This document shows, one piece after another, positions 14,383 to 22,624 of a DNA stretch of 24,714 nt (its first letter is position 1; each line of letters opens with the position of its first letter). A model generated the notes under the pieces. It searched no databases. It was not told where the DNA came from and saw only the letters and a program-made list of their open reading frames with translations. This stretch comes from Gemmatimonadota bacterium (GTDB lineage: Bacteria > Gemmatimonadota > Gemmatimonadetes > Gemmatimonadales > GWC2-71-9): positions 664-25,377 of the forward strand of contig QHTY01000060.1 in the NCBI GenBank assembly GCA_003220985.1, given 5' to 3'. Position numbers and translations under genes: made by a program.

Positions 14383-16796
14383 TCCGCCGGCTCACCCTCC
14401 CCATCATCCTGAGTCTCGCCGCCGTCGCCCCGGGCCTGTGCGTCGCACAGGCCGGAGCGCCTGGCGCGACCCAGACGTCCCCGCCGGCCCCGGACTCGAT
14501 CGCGGTCGTGGGGAACCGGCGCAACAGCGCCGTCACGGTCATCCAGATCAGTGGCCTCGTGCCGGGCCGCGCGCTCAACTATCGCGACGTCCAGCGCGCC
14601 ATCCAGGCGCTCTACACGAGCGGCCAGTTCGACGACGTCGCCATGACACAGTCACGAACCCAGGGCGGCAAGAACGTGCTCGTGATCCGCGTGCACGAGC
14701 GGCCGCAGCTCGTGAAGTGGGCGATGCGCGGCGTACAGCGACTGCCGGAGCACAGCGTGCGCGACAAGGTGACGCTGGTCGAAGGACGGCCGCTGGACCT
14801 GGCGAGCGTCGAGCGCTCCCGGGCGCGGATCGACTCGCTGTACCACGCCCGGGGCTACTACCTCGAGCACGCGAAGCCGCTGTTCGTCTACGAGCGGGAT
14901 TCCTCCGCCGTGCGCGTCATCTTCGACATCGACGAAGGCCGCCGCGTCGCGATCGCACAGGTGGATATCCAGGGCAACACGCATTTCACCGATGAGGAAA
15001 TCACCGCGCAGATGAAGTCGCGGCCGGAGGGATTCTGGTGGTTCCGCTCCGGCGAATACAACGACGACAAGATCGCCGAGGACCTGCGGCAGACGTTGCC
15101 GGCGTTTTACGGCAAACAGGGCTACGTCGACTTTCAGGTGCTCGACGACACGCTCGTCGTCAGCGAGCAGACGGGGAAGGCCACGCTCGTCGTCCGGGTC
15201 AGCGAGGGCGAGCCGTACCGCATCGGATCGTTCGAGATCGTCGGCAACCGGCGCTTTTCGACTGAGGAGCTGCAGACCTTCTATCCGTTCGCGGGCGAGC
15301 AGCGTACCGGCCTGCTGGGCCTCGGCGGCCGACACCACCTCGACTATTTCGACGATCAGATGTGGCAGGACGCGACGCGCAAGCTGCAGACGCTCTATTA
15401 CAACAACGGCTACATCTACGTGAACGTGCGGAACGACGAGATTCGGCGCACGGCGCCCGACGGCAACCCGGTGGTCGACCTGCGCTGGGTGATCACCGAA
15501 GGGCAGCCGGCGATCGTCAATCACATCGAGATCCGCGGCAACGACGTCACGCACGACCGCGTGATCCGCGAAGCGATCGTGATGGTGCCGGGGGACGTGT
15601 TCCGCCAGGATGCGCTGATCGCGTCCTACCAGCGCGTATCGAACCTCGGCTTCTTCAATCAGCCGATGCCATTCCCCGATACCAAGCCTGCCAACGACCA
15701 GGGCGATATCGACGTCATCTTCCGCGTGACCGAGAAGCGGACCGGGAACATCAACTTCGGCGCGTCGGTGGGGCAGGGCACGGGGGTCGGCGGGTTCCTC
15801 GGCCTTGATGAGCCCAACCTGTTCGGCCAGGGCAAACGCGGCCGTTTCCAGTGGCAGTTCGGGAAGAACATCAACGATTTCGACGTCTCGTTCACCGATC
15901 CCGCGGTGCACGAGTCGCGCGTCTCCGCGACCGTCGACCTCCATAACCAGCGCGTCCGGTACGTGATCGCCGACGTCGGACGGCTGCGGCGGCGTGGCGC
16001 CAGCCTGCAGCTCGGGTTCCCGTTCTTCGGCGACAATTACACGCGGCTGTACCTCTCGTACGGCATCGATCAGCAGAGCTTCACCGGCTCGTCGACGAAC
16101 GCCGCCTTTACGAGCGCATTCCGCTGCAACGACTGCGTGCGCTCGACCGTCGGGGCGTCGCTGATGCGCGACACCCGCATCGACATGCCGTTCCCGACCG
16201 CCGGGACGATGGTGCAGTTCGGGCTCTCCCAGAGCGGCGGGATCCTCGGCGGATCGGGGAACTTCCAGCGCGTCGATGCCGAGGGGCATTTCTACGCCCC
16301 GATCGGCTCACTCGGCAGTCCCGGCAGCTCGCAGGTAAAGTTCGTCCTGGGCTTCTCGACGCGGTCCGGATTCGTGTTCGGCAGCTCGCCGTTCTTCGAG
16401 CAGCTGTTTACGCTGGGCGGCACGCAGTTTTTCATTCCGCTGCGCGGCTACGACGAGGCCTCCATCACGCCGTTCGGGTATGATCCGAACGCGGCCAACA
16501 ACGGCGCGAGCCCCAACGCCTTCGGGAAGGCGTTCTTCTCGATGACGGGCGAGCTCGGCATGCGCGTGTCGCAGATGCTGTACCTGTCGGCTTTCTTCGA
16601 CGCCGGGAACGTCTGGTCCCGGCCGGCGCAGTACGATCCCACGCGGCTGTTCCGGGGCGCCGGCATCGGCGCCGCCGTGATTTCGCCGCTGGGACCGCTG
16701 GGCATCGATTACGCCTACGGATTCGACAAGGTCGATCCCTTCGGGCGGCCCGCGGGCAGCTGGAAGTTGCACTTCAAGCTCGGCAATTTCTTCTAA
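14379..16796 (+). CDS. bamA: BamA, outer-membrane protein assembly factor
   Basis: BamA folds beta-barrels into the outer membrane. GTG 14379 overlaps the clpC stop (GTGA). A signal peptide (LTLPIILSLAAVAPGLCVAQA) is followed by five POTRA-like repeats to about residue 440, seen from recurring G-N-x-x-x-x-x-x-V/I patterns such as VGNRRN, IQGNTHFTD, VGNRRFSTEEL and IRGNDVTHDR. The Omp85 barrel follows. The conserved loop-6 motif appears as LRGYD near residue 688 (usually VRGF/Y), and the chain ends GSWKLHFKLGNFF with a terminal Phe. 805 aa, intact. skp follows, the usual partner order. Confidence 0.94.
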   Translation: MIRRLTLPIILSLAAVAPGLCVAQAGAPGATQTSPPAPDSIAVVGNRRNSAVTVIQISGLVPGRALNYRDVQRAIQALYTSGQFDDVAMTQSRTQGGKNVLVIRVHERPQLVKWAMRGVQRLPEHSVRDKVTLVEGRPLDLASVERSRARIDSLYHARGYYLEHAKPLFVYERDSSAVRVIFDIDEGRRVAIAQVDIQGNTHFTDEEITAQMKSRPEGFWWFRSGEYNDDKIAEDLRQTLPAFYGKQGYVDFQVLDDTLVVSEQTGKATLVVRVSEGEPYRIGSFEIVGNRRFSTEELQTFYPFAGEQRTGLLGLGGRHHLDYFDDQMWQDATRKLQTLYYNNGYIYVNVRNDEIRRTAPDGNPVVDLRWVITEGQPAIVNHIEIRGNDVTHDRVIREAIVMVPGDVFRQDALIASYQRVSNLGFFNQPMPFPDTKPANDQGDIDVIFRVTEKRTGNINFGASVGQGTGVGGFLGLDEPNLFGQGKRGRFQWQFGKNINDFDVSFTDPAVHESRVSATVDLHNQRVRYVIADVGRLRRRGASLQLGFPFFGDNYTRLYLSYGIDQQSFTGSSTNAAFTSAFRCNDCVRSTVGASLMRDTRIDMPFPTAGTMVQFGLSQSGGILGGSGNFQRVDAEGHFYAPIGSLGSPGSSQVKFVLGFSTRSGFVFGSSPFFEQLFTLGGTQFFIPLRGYDEASITPFGYDPNAANNGASPNAFGKAFFSMTGELGMRVSQMLYLSAFFDAGNVWSRPAQYDPTRLFRGAGIGAAVISPLGPLGIDYAYGFDKVDPFGRPAGSWKLHFKLGNFF

Positions 16797-16841
16797 GCCA
16801 CGCTCCACCACACCACGCCCCACACCCGGAGTTTTTGCGTT

Positions 16842-17414
16842 ATGCAGCGTCTCGTGCTCGTTTCACTTGCCGCCGTCGCCGCAGTCAGCGTGCTCGCGAC
16901 GGCGCCCAGTTCGTTGTCGGGGCAGGGTCCGTCTTCGACCGTGGGCTCCGCGACGGCGCCGGTCGCCAAGATCGCGTTCATCAGCTCGCAGGAAATTCTG
17001 CGCAAGACGCCCGGCTACGCCGTGGCCGAATCGACCTACCGGAAGGAGCTGGCAGCGTCCCAGACGGAGGTGCAGAAGCTGCAGCAGCAGCTCGACTCTG
17101 CGGTGCAGGCGCTCGACCAGGCATCGATTGCCCTGTCGCCGGCCGCCCGGCAGGCGAAGCAGAAAGACCTCCAGGCGATGCAGCAGCGCATGGAGCAGCG
17201 CGGCAACGAGCTGCAGGATCGCCTGCAGCAGCGCGAGCAGGAGTTGCTCGGCCCGCTCCGCGCGCGCATCAACTCCGTGCTGCAAGGCATCCGCGCCGAG
17301 ATGAACTATTCGCTGATTCTCGATGCGGACGCGGGGGGCGGATTCATCGCCGCGCTGGATCCCGCGCTCAACATCACACCGCGGGTGCTGCAGCGCCTGT
17401 CGCAGGCGCAGTAG
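16842..17414 (+). CDS. skp: Skp/OmpH-family periplasmic chaperone
   Basis: 190 aa. Signal peptide (LVLVSLAAVAAVSVLATA) then the OmpH core: KIAFISSQEILRKTPG, a strand opening, followed by a long Gln-rich coiled coil (~residues 60-140) and a closing beta segment NYSLILDADAGGGFIAALDPALNIT. Skp holds unfolded outer-membrane proteins for BamA. GGAG at 16828-16831 lies ten bases before the ATG. The 45-base gap from bamA is otherwise featureless. The long coiled coil gives the trimer 'tentacles' in known Skp. The stop (TAG 17412-17414) is in frame with lpxD, which begins right after. Confidence 0.9.
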   Translation: MQRLVLVSLAAVAAVSVLATAPSSLSGQGPSSTVGSATAPVAKIAFISSQEILRKTPGYAVAESTYRKELAASQTEVQKLQQQLDSAVQALDQASIALSPAARQAKQKDLQAMQQRMEQRGNELQDRLQQREQELLGPLRARINSVLQGIRAEMNYSLILDADAGGGFIAALDPALNITPRVLQRLSQAQ

Positions 17415-17471
17415 CTCACCACGCGTACACTCGCCGCTAGTGAGATCGCGGCGCTCACCGGTGGGAAACTG

Positions 17472-18476
17472 GTGGGCCCAGGAAGCACGACAGTCGCCGG
17501 GATCGCGCCGCTCGAGCGTGCGGGTCCCGGCGATCTGTCTTTTCTTGCCTCGGCCCGCTACGCCCCCTACTTTGAGCGCACGAGCGCCTCGGTGGTACTG
17601 GTCGCACCGGCGCTCGAAGGGACGACGGGCGGTCCCGAAACGCGCGTCATCGTTCCCGATCCGTATGCGGCGCTGCTGGTCGTGCTCCCCGTGTTGTATC
17701 CGCAGGCCGTGTGGGAGGCGGGCGTCCATCCGACGGCCGTCATCGGCCGCGGGGCGACATGGCAGGAGCCCATCGCGATCGGGCCCCATGCCGTCATCGG
17801 GCAGGCGGTGCAGCTCGGGCGCAACGTGCGCGTCGGGGCGGGGTGCGTGCTCGGAGACGGCGTCGCCGTCGGCGATGACACGGAGCTCTATCCCGGTGTC
17901 ACGCTCTACGCGGGCACCGCGCTCGGCAAGCGGGTGATCGTGCACGCGGGCGCGGTCCTCGGCAGCGACGGCTTCGGCTACATCCCCGGCAAGGACGGGG
18001 AGGCGCACCGGAAGATTCCCCACGTCGGGCGCTGTCTCATCGGGGATGATATCGAGATCGGGGCGAACACGTGCATCGATCGCGGCAGCGTGGACGATAC
18101 GGTGATCGGCTCGGGCACCAAGATCGACAACCTCGTCCACATCGCGCATAACGTGCGGATCGGCGCGCGCTGTCTCATCATGGCGCAGGCCGGCATTGCG
18201 GGTAGCGTGCAGGTGGAGGATGATGTGATCATCGCCGGCCAGACCGGCATCTCGGACCATCTCACGGTCGGGCGCGGCGCGCGGTTGCTCGTGCAATCCG
18301 GACACATCGCCGACGTGCCCGCCGAGGCGACGCTGTTCGGCACGCCGGCCCGTCCGCACCGCGAGTTCTTGCGTGCCCAGGCGACGATGTACCGGCTCGC
18401 GAAAATCGTGGACGAGCTCGAAGCGCTCGTGCAATCCAAACCCGAGGCTCCGCCCCCTGCCGTCACAGAACCCTAG
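17472..18476 (+). CDS. lpxD: LpxD, UDP-3-O-acylglucosamine N-acyltransferase (start unclear)
   Basis: LpxD adds the second acyl chain to the 2-amine of UDP-3-O-acyl-GlcN. The N-terminal domain (VAGIAPLERAGPGDLSFL, …VIVPDPYAALLVVL…) leads to left-handed-helix hexapeptide repeats from ~residue 80 (IGPHAVIGQAVQLGRNVRVG…). A catalytic-type His lies in DNLVHIAHNVRIG, and GFGYIPGKDG and AGQTGISDHLTVG are family motifs. 334 aa from GTG 17472. Homology runs further upstream in frame, as LAASEIAALTGGKLVG (from ~17430), but no ATG, GTG or TTG lies between the skp stop and 17472. The true start may be non-standard (for example ACG 17421) or lost. Confidence 0.9.
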   Translation: MGPGSTTVAGIAPLERAGPGDLSFLASARYAPYFERTSASVVLVAPALEGTTGGPETRVIVPDPYAALLVVLPVLYPQAVWEAGVHPTAVIGRGATWQEPIAIGPHAVIGQAVQLGRNVRVGAGCVLGDGVAVGDDTELYPGVTLYAGTALGKRVIVHAGAVLGSDGFGYIPGKDGEAHRKIPHVGRCLIGDDIEIGANTCIDRGSVDDTVIGSGTKIDNLVHIAHNVRIGARCLIMAQAGIAGSVQVEDDVIIAGQTGISDHLTVGRGARLLVQSGHIADVPAEATLFGTPARPHREFLRAQATMYRLAKIVDELEALVQSKPEAPPPAVTEP

Positions 18477-19750
18477 ACGCTCGGTCACGCGCCCCGCGTC
18501 CCTGCGCGGCACGGGACTGCACACCGGCGCCGCGACGGAGGCGACATTCCTGCCCGCGCCGGCGGGACAGGGAATCGTGTTTCGGCGCACCGATCTCCCC
18601 GGCAAGCCCGAGGTGCCGGCGCGCCTGACGGAAGTCGAGGCCGTCGAGCGCCGCACGGCGATCGGGCACGGGGCCGCGACGATTCACACGGTCGAACATC
18701 TGCTCGCGGCCGTCGCCGCGCATGTGATCGACGACCTGACGATCGAGCTCACCGGTCCCGAGCCGCCGATTTTGGACGGCAGTGTGAAACCGTACTTCGA
18801 CGCGCTGGCGCAAGCGGAGCCGACGCCGGTGGGTGGCGAGCCCTGCGTGCTGACGGTCACGGCACCATTCACCGTGACCGACAAGGATGCGGCGTATGTC
18901 GTTGCGCCGGCAAAGACGTTCCGGCTGACCGTTTCCATCGAGTGGCGGCATCCGCTGATCGGGCGCCAGGCCGGCACGTACGAAGTCACGCCCGAAAGCT
19001 TCGCGACCGAGCTCGCGGCGGCGCGCACGTTCGGGTTCACGCACGAGGTGGCGGACCTGCAGGCGCGCGGCTTGATCAAGGGGGCGTCGGCCGCAAATGC
19101 CATCGTGCTCGACGATCGCGGGGTGGTGAATGGCGGGCAGCTGCGCTGGCCGGACGAATTCGTGCGGCACAAGGCCGCGGACATCGTGGGTGACCTGGCG
19201 CTGACGGGCGCCCGGATTCAGGCTCATGTGGTGGCGACGCGGCCCAGCCATGGCGGCAACATCGCACTGGCGCGCGCGCTCGCTCGCGCAGGGAGGCGCA
19301 CCGGAATGCCGGCGATGGACATCAGCAAAATCATGGACTACCTGCCGCATCGCTATCCCTTCCTGCTGCGTCGACCGGATCGTCGAGGTGGAAGGACAGA
19401 AGCGCATCGTGGGCATCAAGAACGTCACCATCAACGAGCCGTTCTTCCAGGGACATTTCCCCGGCCATCCCATCATGCCCGGTGTGCTGATCATCGAGGC
19501 GATGGCCCAGGTGGGCGGGATGCTGCTGATGAGTCACTTCGAAGGTCAGGATACGACGAACAAGGTCGTGTACTTCATGTCGCTCGACAACGTGAAGTTC
19601 CGGCGCCCGGTCGTGCCCGGTGATCAGATCCGGTTCGAGCTGGAGATGCTGCAATTCCGCGGCAAGACGTGCCGCATGAAAGGCGCCGGATTCGTGGACG
19701 GCCAGGTGGTGGCCGAGGCGGAGATGATGGCGATGGTCGTGGACCGGTGA
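18457..19750 (+). CDS. lpxC: Bifunctional LpxC-FabZ, frameshifted in the FabZ part
   Basis: LpxC deacetylates UDP-3-O-acyl-GlcNAc, the committed lipid A step. FabZ dehydrates 3-hydroxyacyl-ACP. LpxC motifs: RGTGLHTG near the start, HTVEHLLAA (zinc His), RHKAADIVGD (zinc His and Asp) and SHGGNIALARAL. A short linker (RAGRRTGMPA) joins without a stop to MDISKIMDYLPHRYPFLL of FabZ. There the frame breaks at 19369: reading one base on gives exactly the family's LLVDRIVEVEGQKRI, then GHFPGHPIMPGVLIIEAMAQ with catalytic His and Glu, to TGA 19748-19750. The bridged chain is ~430 aa. No canonical start exists near the LpxC N-terminus: a CTG at 18457 is listed, ACG 18487 is possible, and GTG 18373 would add out-of-frame lpxD codons. 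Confidence 0.87.
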
Positions 19751-20514
19751 TTCACCGGACCGCGCTGATCGACCCGACGGCCGAGCTCGGCGCCGACGTC
19801 TCGGTCGGGCCGTATTGCGTGATCGGCCCGCGCGTGACGGTCGGCGAGCGCTGCAGCATCGCGGCGCATGCCGTCCTCGAGCGCAATACGCGCGTGAGTG
19901 ACGGCGTGAAGATCGGCTACGGTACGGTCATCGGCAACGATCCACAGGACCTCAAGTACAAAGGCGAAGAGACGTGGGTGGAGATCGGCAACGGCACGAT
20001 CATTCGTGAGTATTCCACGATCAATCGGGGCAGCACGGCGACCGGCAAGACGACGATCGGCGCGCGCTGCTTCCTGATGACCTATGTCCACATCGCGCAC
20101 GACTGCGTGATCGGCAACGACGTGATCATCGCGAACGCCGTCCAGATGGCCGGGCACGTCACCGTCGACGACCGCGCGATCATCAGCGGCCTGGTTCCGA
20201 TCCATCAGTTCGTGCGGATCGGGATCTACTCGTTCGTCGGCGGCGGCTCGCGGGTCAATCAGGATGTGCCGCCGTACACCAAGGCGGCGGGGAATCCGGT
20301 GCACCTGTACGGACTCAATTCCGTCGGCCTGCAACGCGCCGGCTTTGCGCCCGAGGTCAAGCTCGCCCTGAAGCGCGCCTACCGGCTGGTGTTCAACTCC
20401 GATCTCACGGTGAGCCAGGGCGTGGCCCGCGCGCGCGGGGAGCTGCCGCAGGTGCCGGAAGTGGAGACGTTCCTGCGCTTCATCGAGGCGTCGCAGCGCG
20501 GGGTGATGGTGTGA
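19747..20514 (+). CDS. lpxA: LpxA, acyl-ACP--UDP-GlcNAc (or diamino-analogue) O-acyltransferase
   Basis: First acylation of lipid A synthesis. 255 aa from GTG 19747, which overlaps the fabZ stop (GTGA). Hexapeptide repeats begin at once (IHRTALIDPTAELGADVSVGPYCVIGP). Family motifs are NDPQDLKYKGE, REYSTINRGS, MTYVHIAHDCVIGND (catalytic-type His), NAVQMAGHV and GLVPIHQFVRIG, with the helical C-terminal domain from HLYGLNSVGLQRAGF. Intact. The next gene is a Gfo/Idh oxidoreductase, which raises the question whether the substrate carries a 3-amine. Confidence 0.95.
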   Translation: MIHRTALIDPTAELGADVSVGPYCVIGPRVTVGERCSIAAHAVLERNTRVSDGVKIGYGTVIGNDPQDLKYKGEETWVEIGNGTIIREYSTINRGSTATGKTTIGARCFLMTYVHIAHDCVIGNDVIIANAVQMAGHVTVDDRAIISGLVPIHQFVRIGIYSFVGGGSRVNQDVPPYTKAAGNPVHLYGLNSVGLQRAGFAPEVKLALKRAYRLVFNSDLTVSQGVARARGELPQVPEVETFLRFIEASQRGVMV

Positions 20515-20544
20515 GGGGAGGGGGGACGGGGGAGAGGGGAGGGG
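20515..20544 (+). other. Run of five G-tracts (G-quadruplex-capable) at an RBS
   Basis: Five runs of at least four G (20515-20518, 20520-20525, 20528-20532, 20536-20539, 20541-20544) are separated by one to three bases. They fill the gap between the lpxA stop and the preferred start of the oxidoreductase. The mRNA could fold as a G-quadruplex, while the GGGGAGGGG end doubles as a Shine-Dalgarno. Folding is predicted from pattern only. Confidence 0.6.
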
Positions 20545-21515
20545 TGCGGAAGGTCCGCGTCGGCGTAGTCGGGGCGGGCGCCCTGGGCTTTCATCATATC
20601 CGGCTCTTGAAGAAGATCGACGGCGCGGATCTGGTCGGGTTCTATGACCACAATCCCACGCGGGCCCCTCACGTCGCGAAAGAGCTCGAAACCACTGCCT
20701 TTCCGTCGCTCGAGGCGTTACTCGACCGTGTCGAGGCGATCACCGTCGTGGTGCCGACGCCCGCGCATGTGGACGTTGGCCTGGCTGTCCTGGAGCGCGG
20801 CCTCCATGCGCTGATCGAAAAACCGCTCGCGGACACGTTGCCCGGTGCCGAGCAGCTCGTGCACACAGCCAAGGAGCGCGGGCTGTGTCTCCAGGTCGGG
20901 CATGTGGAGCGATTCAATCGCGCGGTTCGGGCAGCCGTGCCCTTCCTCGAAGAGCCGCGGTTCCTGCAGACCGAACGCCTGGCACCATTCCAGCCGCGCG
21001 GGACCGACGTCGCCGTCATCCTCGACCTCATGATTCACGATCTCGATCTGGTGCTGGAGCTGGTGCGCTCCGAGGTCGGCGAGGTGCGCGCGACCGGGGT
21101 CCCGATCCTCACGCCGCACGTGGATATCGCGAATGCCCGCGTCGAGTTCGCCAACGGCGCGGTCGCGATTATCACGGCGAGCCGCGTATCGCGCGAGCGC
21201 ACCCGCAAGCTGCGGATCTTCCAGCCGACGGGATACTTCTCGCTCGATCTTGCGCAGGGGAACGGCCACTTCTATCGCCTGAAACCGGGTTGGCAGGACA
21301 TGAACGCCACCCGGATGGAAGACGTCGTGGAGCATGTCCGCCTCGATGCCCCCGAAGCGGAGCCGCTCCAGCTCGAGCTCGAAAGCTTCCTGCGCGCGGT
21401 GCGCGGCGATGGCGACGTTGTCGTCACGGGCGCGGCCGGGCTGCAGGCGCTGACGCTCGCCTACCGCGTTGCCGACGCGATCAGCGCCTCGCCGCTCGCC
21501 GCCGCGCGGCCGTGA
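20544..21515 (+). CDS. Gfo/Idh/MocA-family oxidoreductase, GnnA-like by context
   Basis: 323 aa from GTG 20544, chosen over GTG 20511 because a strong purine tract precedes it and the Rossmann strand starts at once (VRVGVVGAGALGFHHIRLL). The NAD-binding glycines, a VVVPTPAHVDV strand and the catalytic EKP motif (ALIEKPLA) are present, followed by GHVERFNRAVRA and the C-terminal alpha/beta domain. In Acidithiobacillus and Leptospira, GnnA oxidises the 3-OH of UDP-GlcNAc and GnnB transaminates it, giving 2,3-diamino-sugar lipid A. Position between lpxA and lpxB suggests the same role. No aminotransferase partner is in the window, so the exact substrate is inference. Confidence 0.85.
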   Translation: MRKVRVGVVGAGALGFHHIRLLKKIDGADLVGFYDHNPTRAPHVAKELETTAFPSLEALLDRVEAITVVVPTPAHVDVGLAVLERGLHALIEKPLADTLPGAEQLVHTAKERGLCLQVGHVERFNRAVRAAVPFLEEPRFLQTERLAPFQPRGTDVAVILDLMIHDLDLVLELVRSEVGEVRATGVPILTPHVDIANARVEFANGAVAIITASRVSRERTRKLRIFQPTGYFSLDLAQGNGHFYRLKPGWQDMNATRMEDVVEHVRLDAPEAEPLQLELESFLRAVRGDGDVVVTGAAGLQALTLAYRVADAISASPLAAARP

Positions 21516-22624
21516 CCCGGATCTACATCTCGGCCGGGGAGCCGTCGGCCGACGCCCACGCTGCGGCCGTGGCGACCGCGCTGCGCCGCCGGCTGGGGGG
21601 AGGACTCGAGCTCGAGGCCCTGGGTGGCCCGTCGCTCGAGCGGGCGGGTGTCCGCGTGCTCGACCGGATGGAGGCCTACTCCGTCGTCGGATTCGTCGAA
21701 GCGCTCGCCAAAATCCCGGCGCATTATCGTTTGTTGAATCGCATCAAGAAGTCATTCTCAGAAAAACGCTACGACCTCGTTATTCTCGTCGACTATCCGG
21801 GCTATCACCTCCGTGCCGCCGCTGCGGCCGCCGCCGCCGGCATTCCCGTCTTGTATTACATCGCGCCGCAAATGTGGGCCTGGGGTCCGAAACGCGTGCG
21901 CAAGCTCGCGCCGGTGAATCGACTCGCGGTGATCCTGCCGTTCGAAGAAGCGTTCTTTCGCGAGCGTGGTGTCGCGGCGACGTTCGTGGGCCATCCCCTG
22001 AAAGACCGGCCGGCGCCGCCGCCCCGCGCCGAGGCGCGCCGCCTCCTGGGCCTCGACCCGGCTCGCCAAACGCTCGGTCTGTTCCCCGGCAGCCGAGCGC
22101 AGGAAGTCCGGCGGCACTGGGCCATCTTCCGCGAGGCCGCCGGGCGCGTCGCCGCCGCGCGCCCCGATGTCCAAATCATCGCCGCCGGCGCGGCCGCGAG
22201 TGGCGCCGTGTACCCGGACCCTGGACCAATCCGCGTGCATCAAGGCGATCCGCTGCTCGTTTTCGCCGCGTCCGACGCGGGGATATGCAAGTCCGGCACG
22301 ACGACGCTCGAGGCGGCCATCGCCGATGTGCCGATGGTGATCACGTACCGCGTACATCCGATCTCGTCCTACATTGCCTTCCGCCTGATCCGCGTGCCCT
22401 GGGTCGGGCTCGTGAATCTGGTGGCGGGCTACGAAGTCGCGCCCGAGTTCCTGCAACGCCGCGCCACGCCCGGCGCACTCGCCGACGGCGTGCTGCCGTT
22501 GCTCGATGTCGACCATCCCACGACCCAACGGCAGCGCGAGGGCCTCCGGCTCGTGCGCGATCGCCTCGGCGCGCCGGGGGCGGCGGATCGCGTCGCCGAT
22601 CTGGCCGCTGAGCTGATCCGGTGA
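21512..22624 (+). CDS. lpxB: LpxB, lipid-A-disaccharide synthase
   Basis: LpxB joins UDP-diacyl-GlcN and lipid X to the tetra-acyl disaccharide phosphate. 370 aa from GTG 21512 (GTGA overlap). The opening IYISAGEPSADAHAAAV matches the family's AGExSGDxhGA pattern, with Ala in place of the Gly before Asp. VVGFVEALAKIP, LVILVDYPGYHLR, YYIAPQMWAWGPKR, FVGHPLKD, LGLFPGSRAQEVRRH and KSGTTTLEAAIADVPMVITYR are all classic GT19 segments. No frame breaks. The Gly-to-Ala change in the first motif may matter for nucleotide-sugar binding, but the rest is strongly conserved. Confidence 0.94.
   Translation: MTRIYISAGEPSADAHAAAVATALRRRLGGGLELEALGGPSLERAGVRVLDRMEAYSVVGFVEALAKIPAHYRLLNRIKKSFSEKRYDLVILVDYPGYHLRAAAAAAAAGIPVLYYIAPQMWAWGPKRVRKLAPVNRLAVILPFEEAFFRERGVAATFVGHPLKDRPAPPPRAEARRLLGLDPARQTLGLFPGSRAQEVRRHWAIFREAAGRVAAARPDVQIIAAGAAASGAVYPDPGPIRVHQGDPLLVFAASDAGICKSGTTTLEAAIADVPMVITYRVHPISSYIAFRLIRVPWVGLVNLVAGYEVAPEFLQRRATPGALADGVLPLLDVDHPTTQRQREGLRLVRDRLGAPGAADRVADLAAELIR

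Noticed and set aside
14652..16289. Long minus-strand open frame of about 545 residues antisense to bamA
   Set aside because: The bamA frame carries all family motifs; the antisense frame follows from codon bias.
2088..19371. All five +1 breaks can be placed at a CGT or CGA codon where the C is skipped (2091, 5552, 10805, 11522, 19369), suggesting programmed frameshifting on rare Arg codons
   Set aside because: CGA and CGT are read normally in intact genes such as terC and era, exact break points are ambiguous by several bases, and residues seem missing at three of the sites, which skipping cannot explain.
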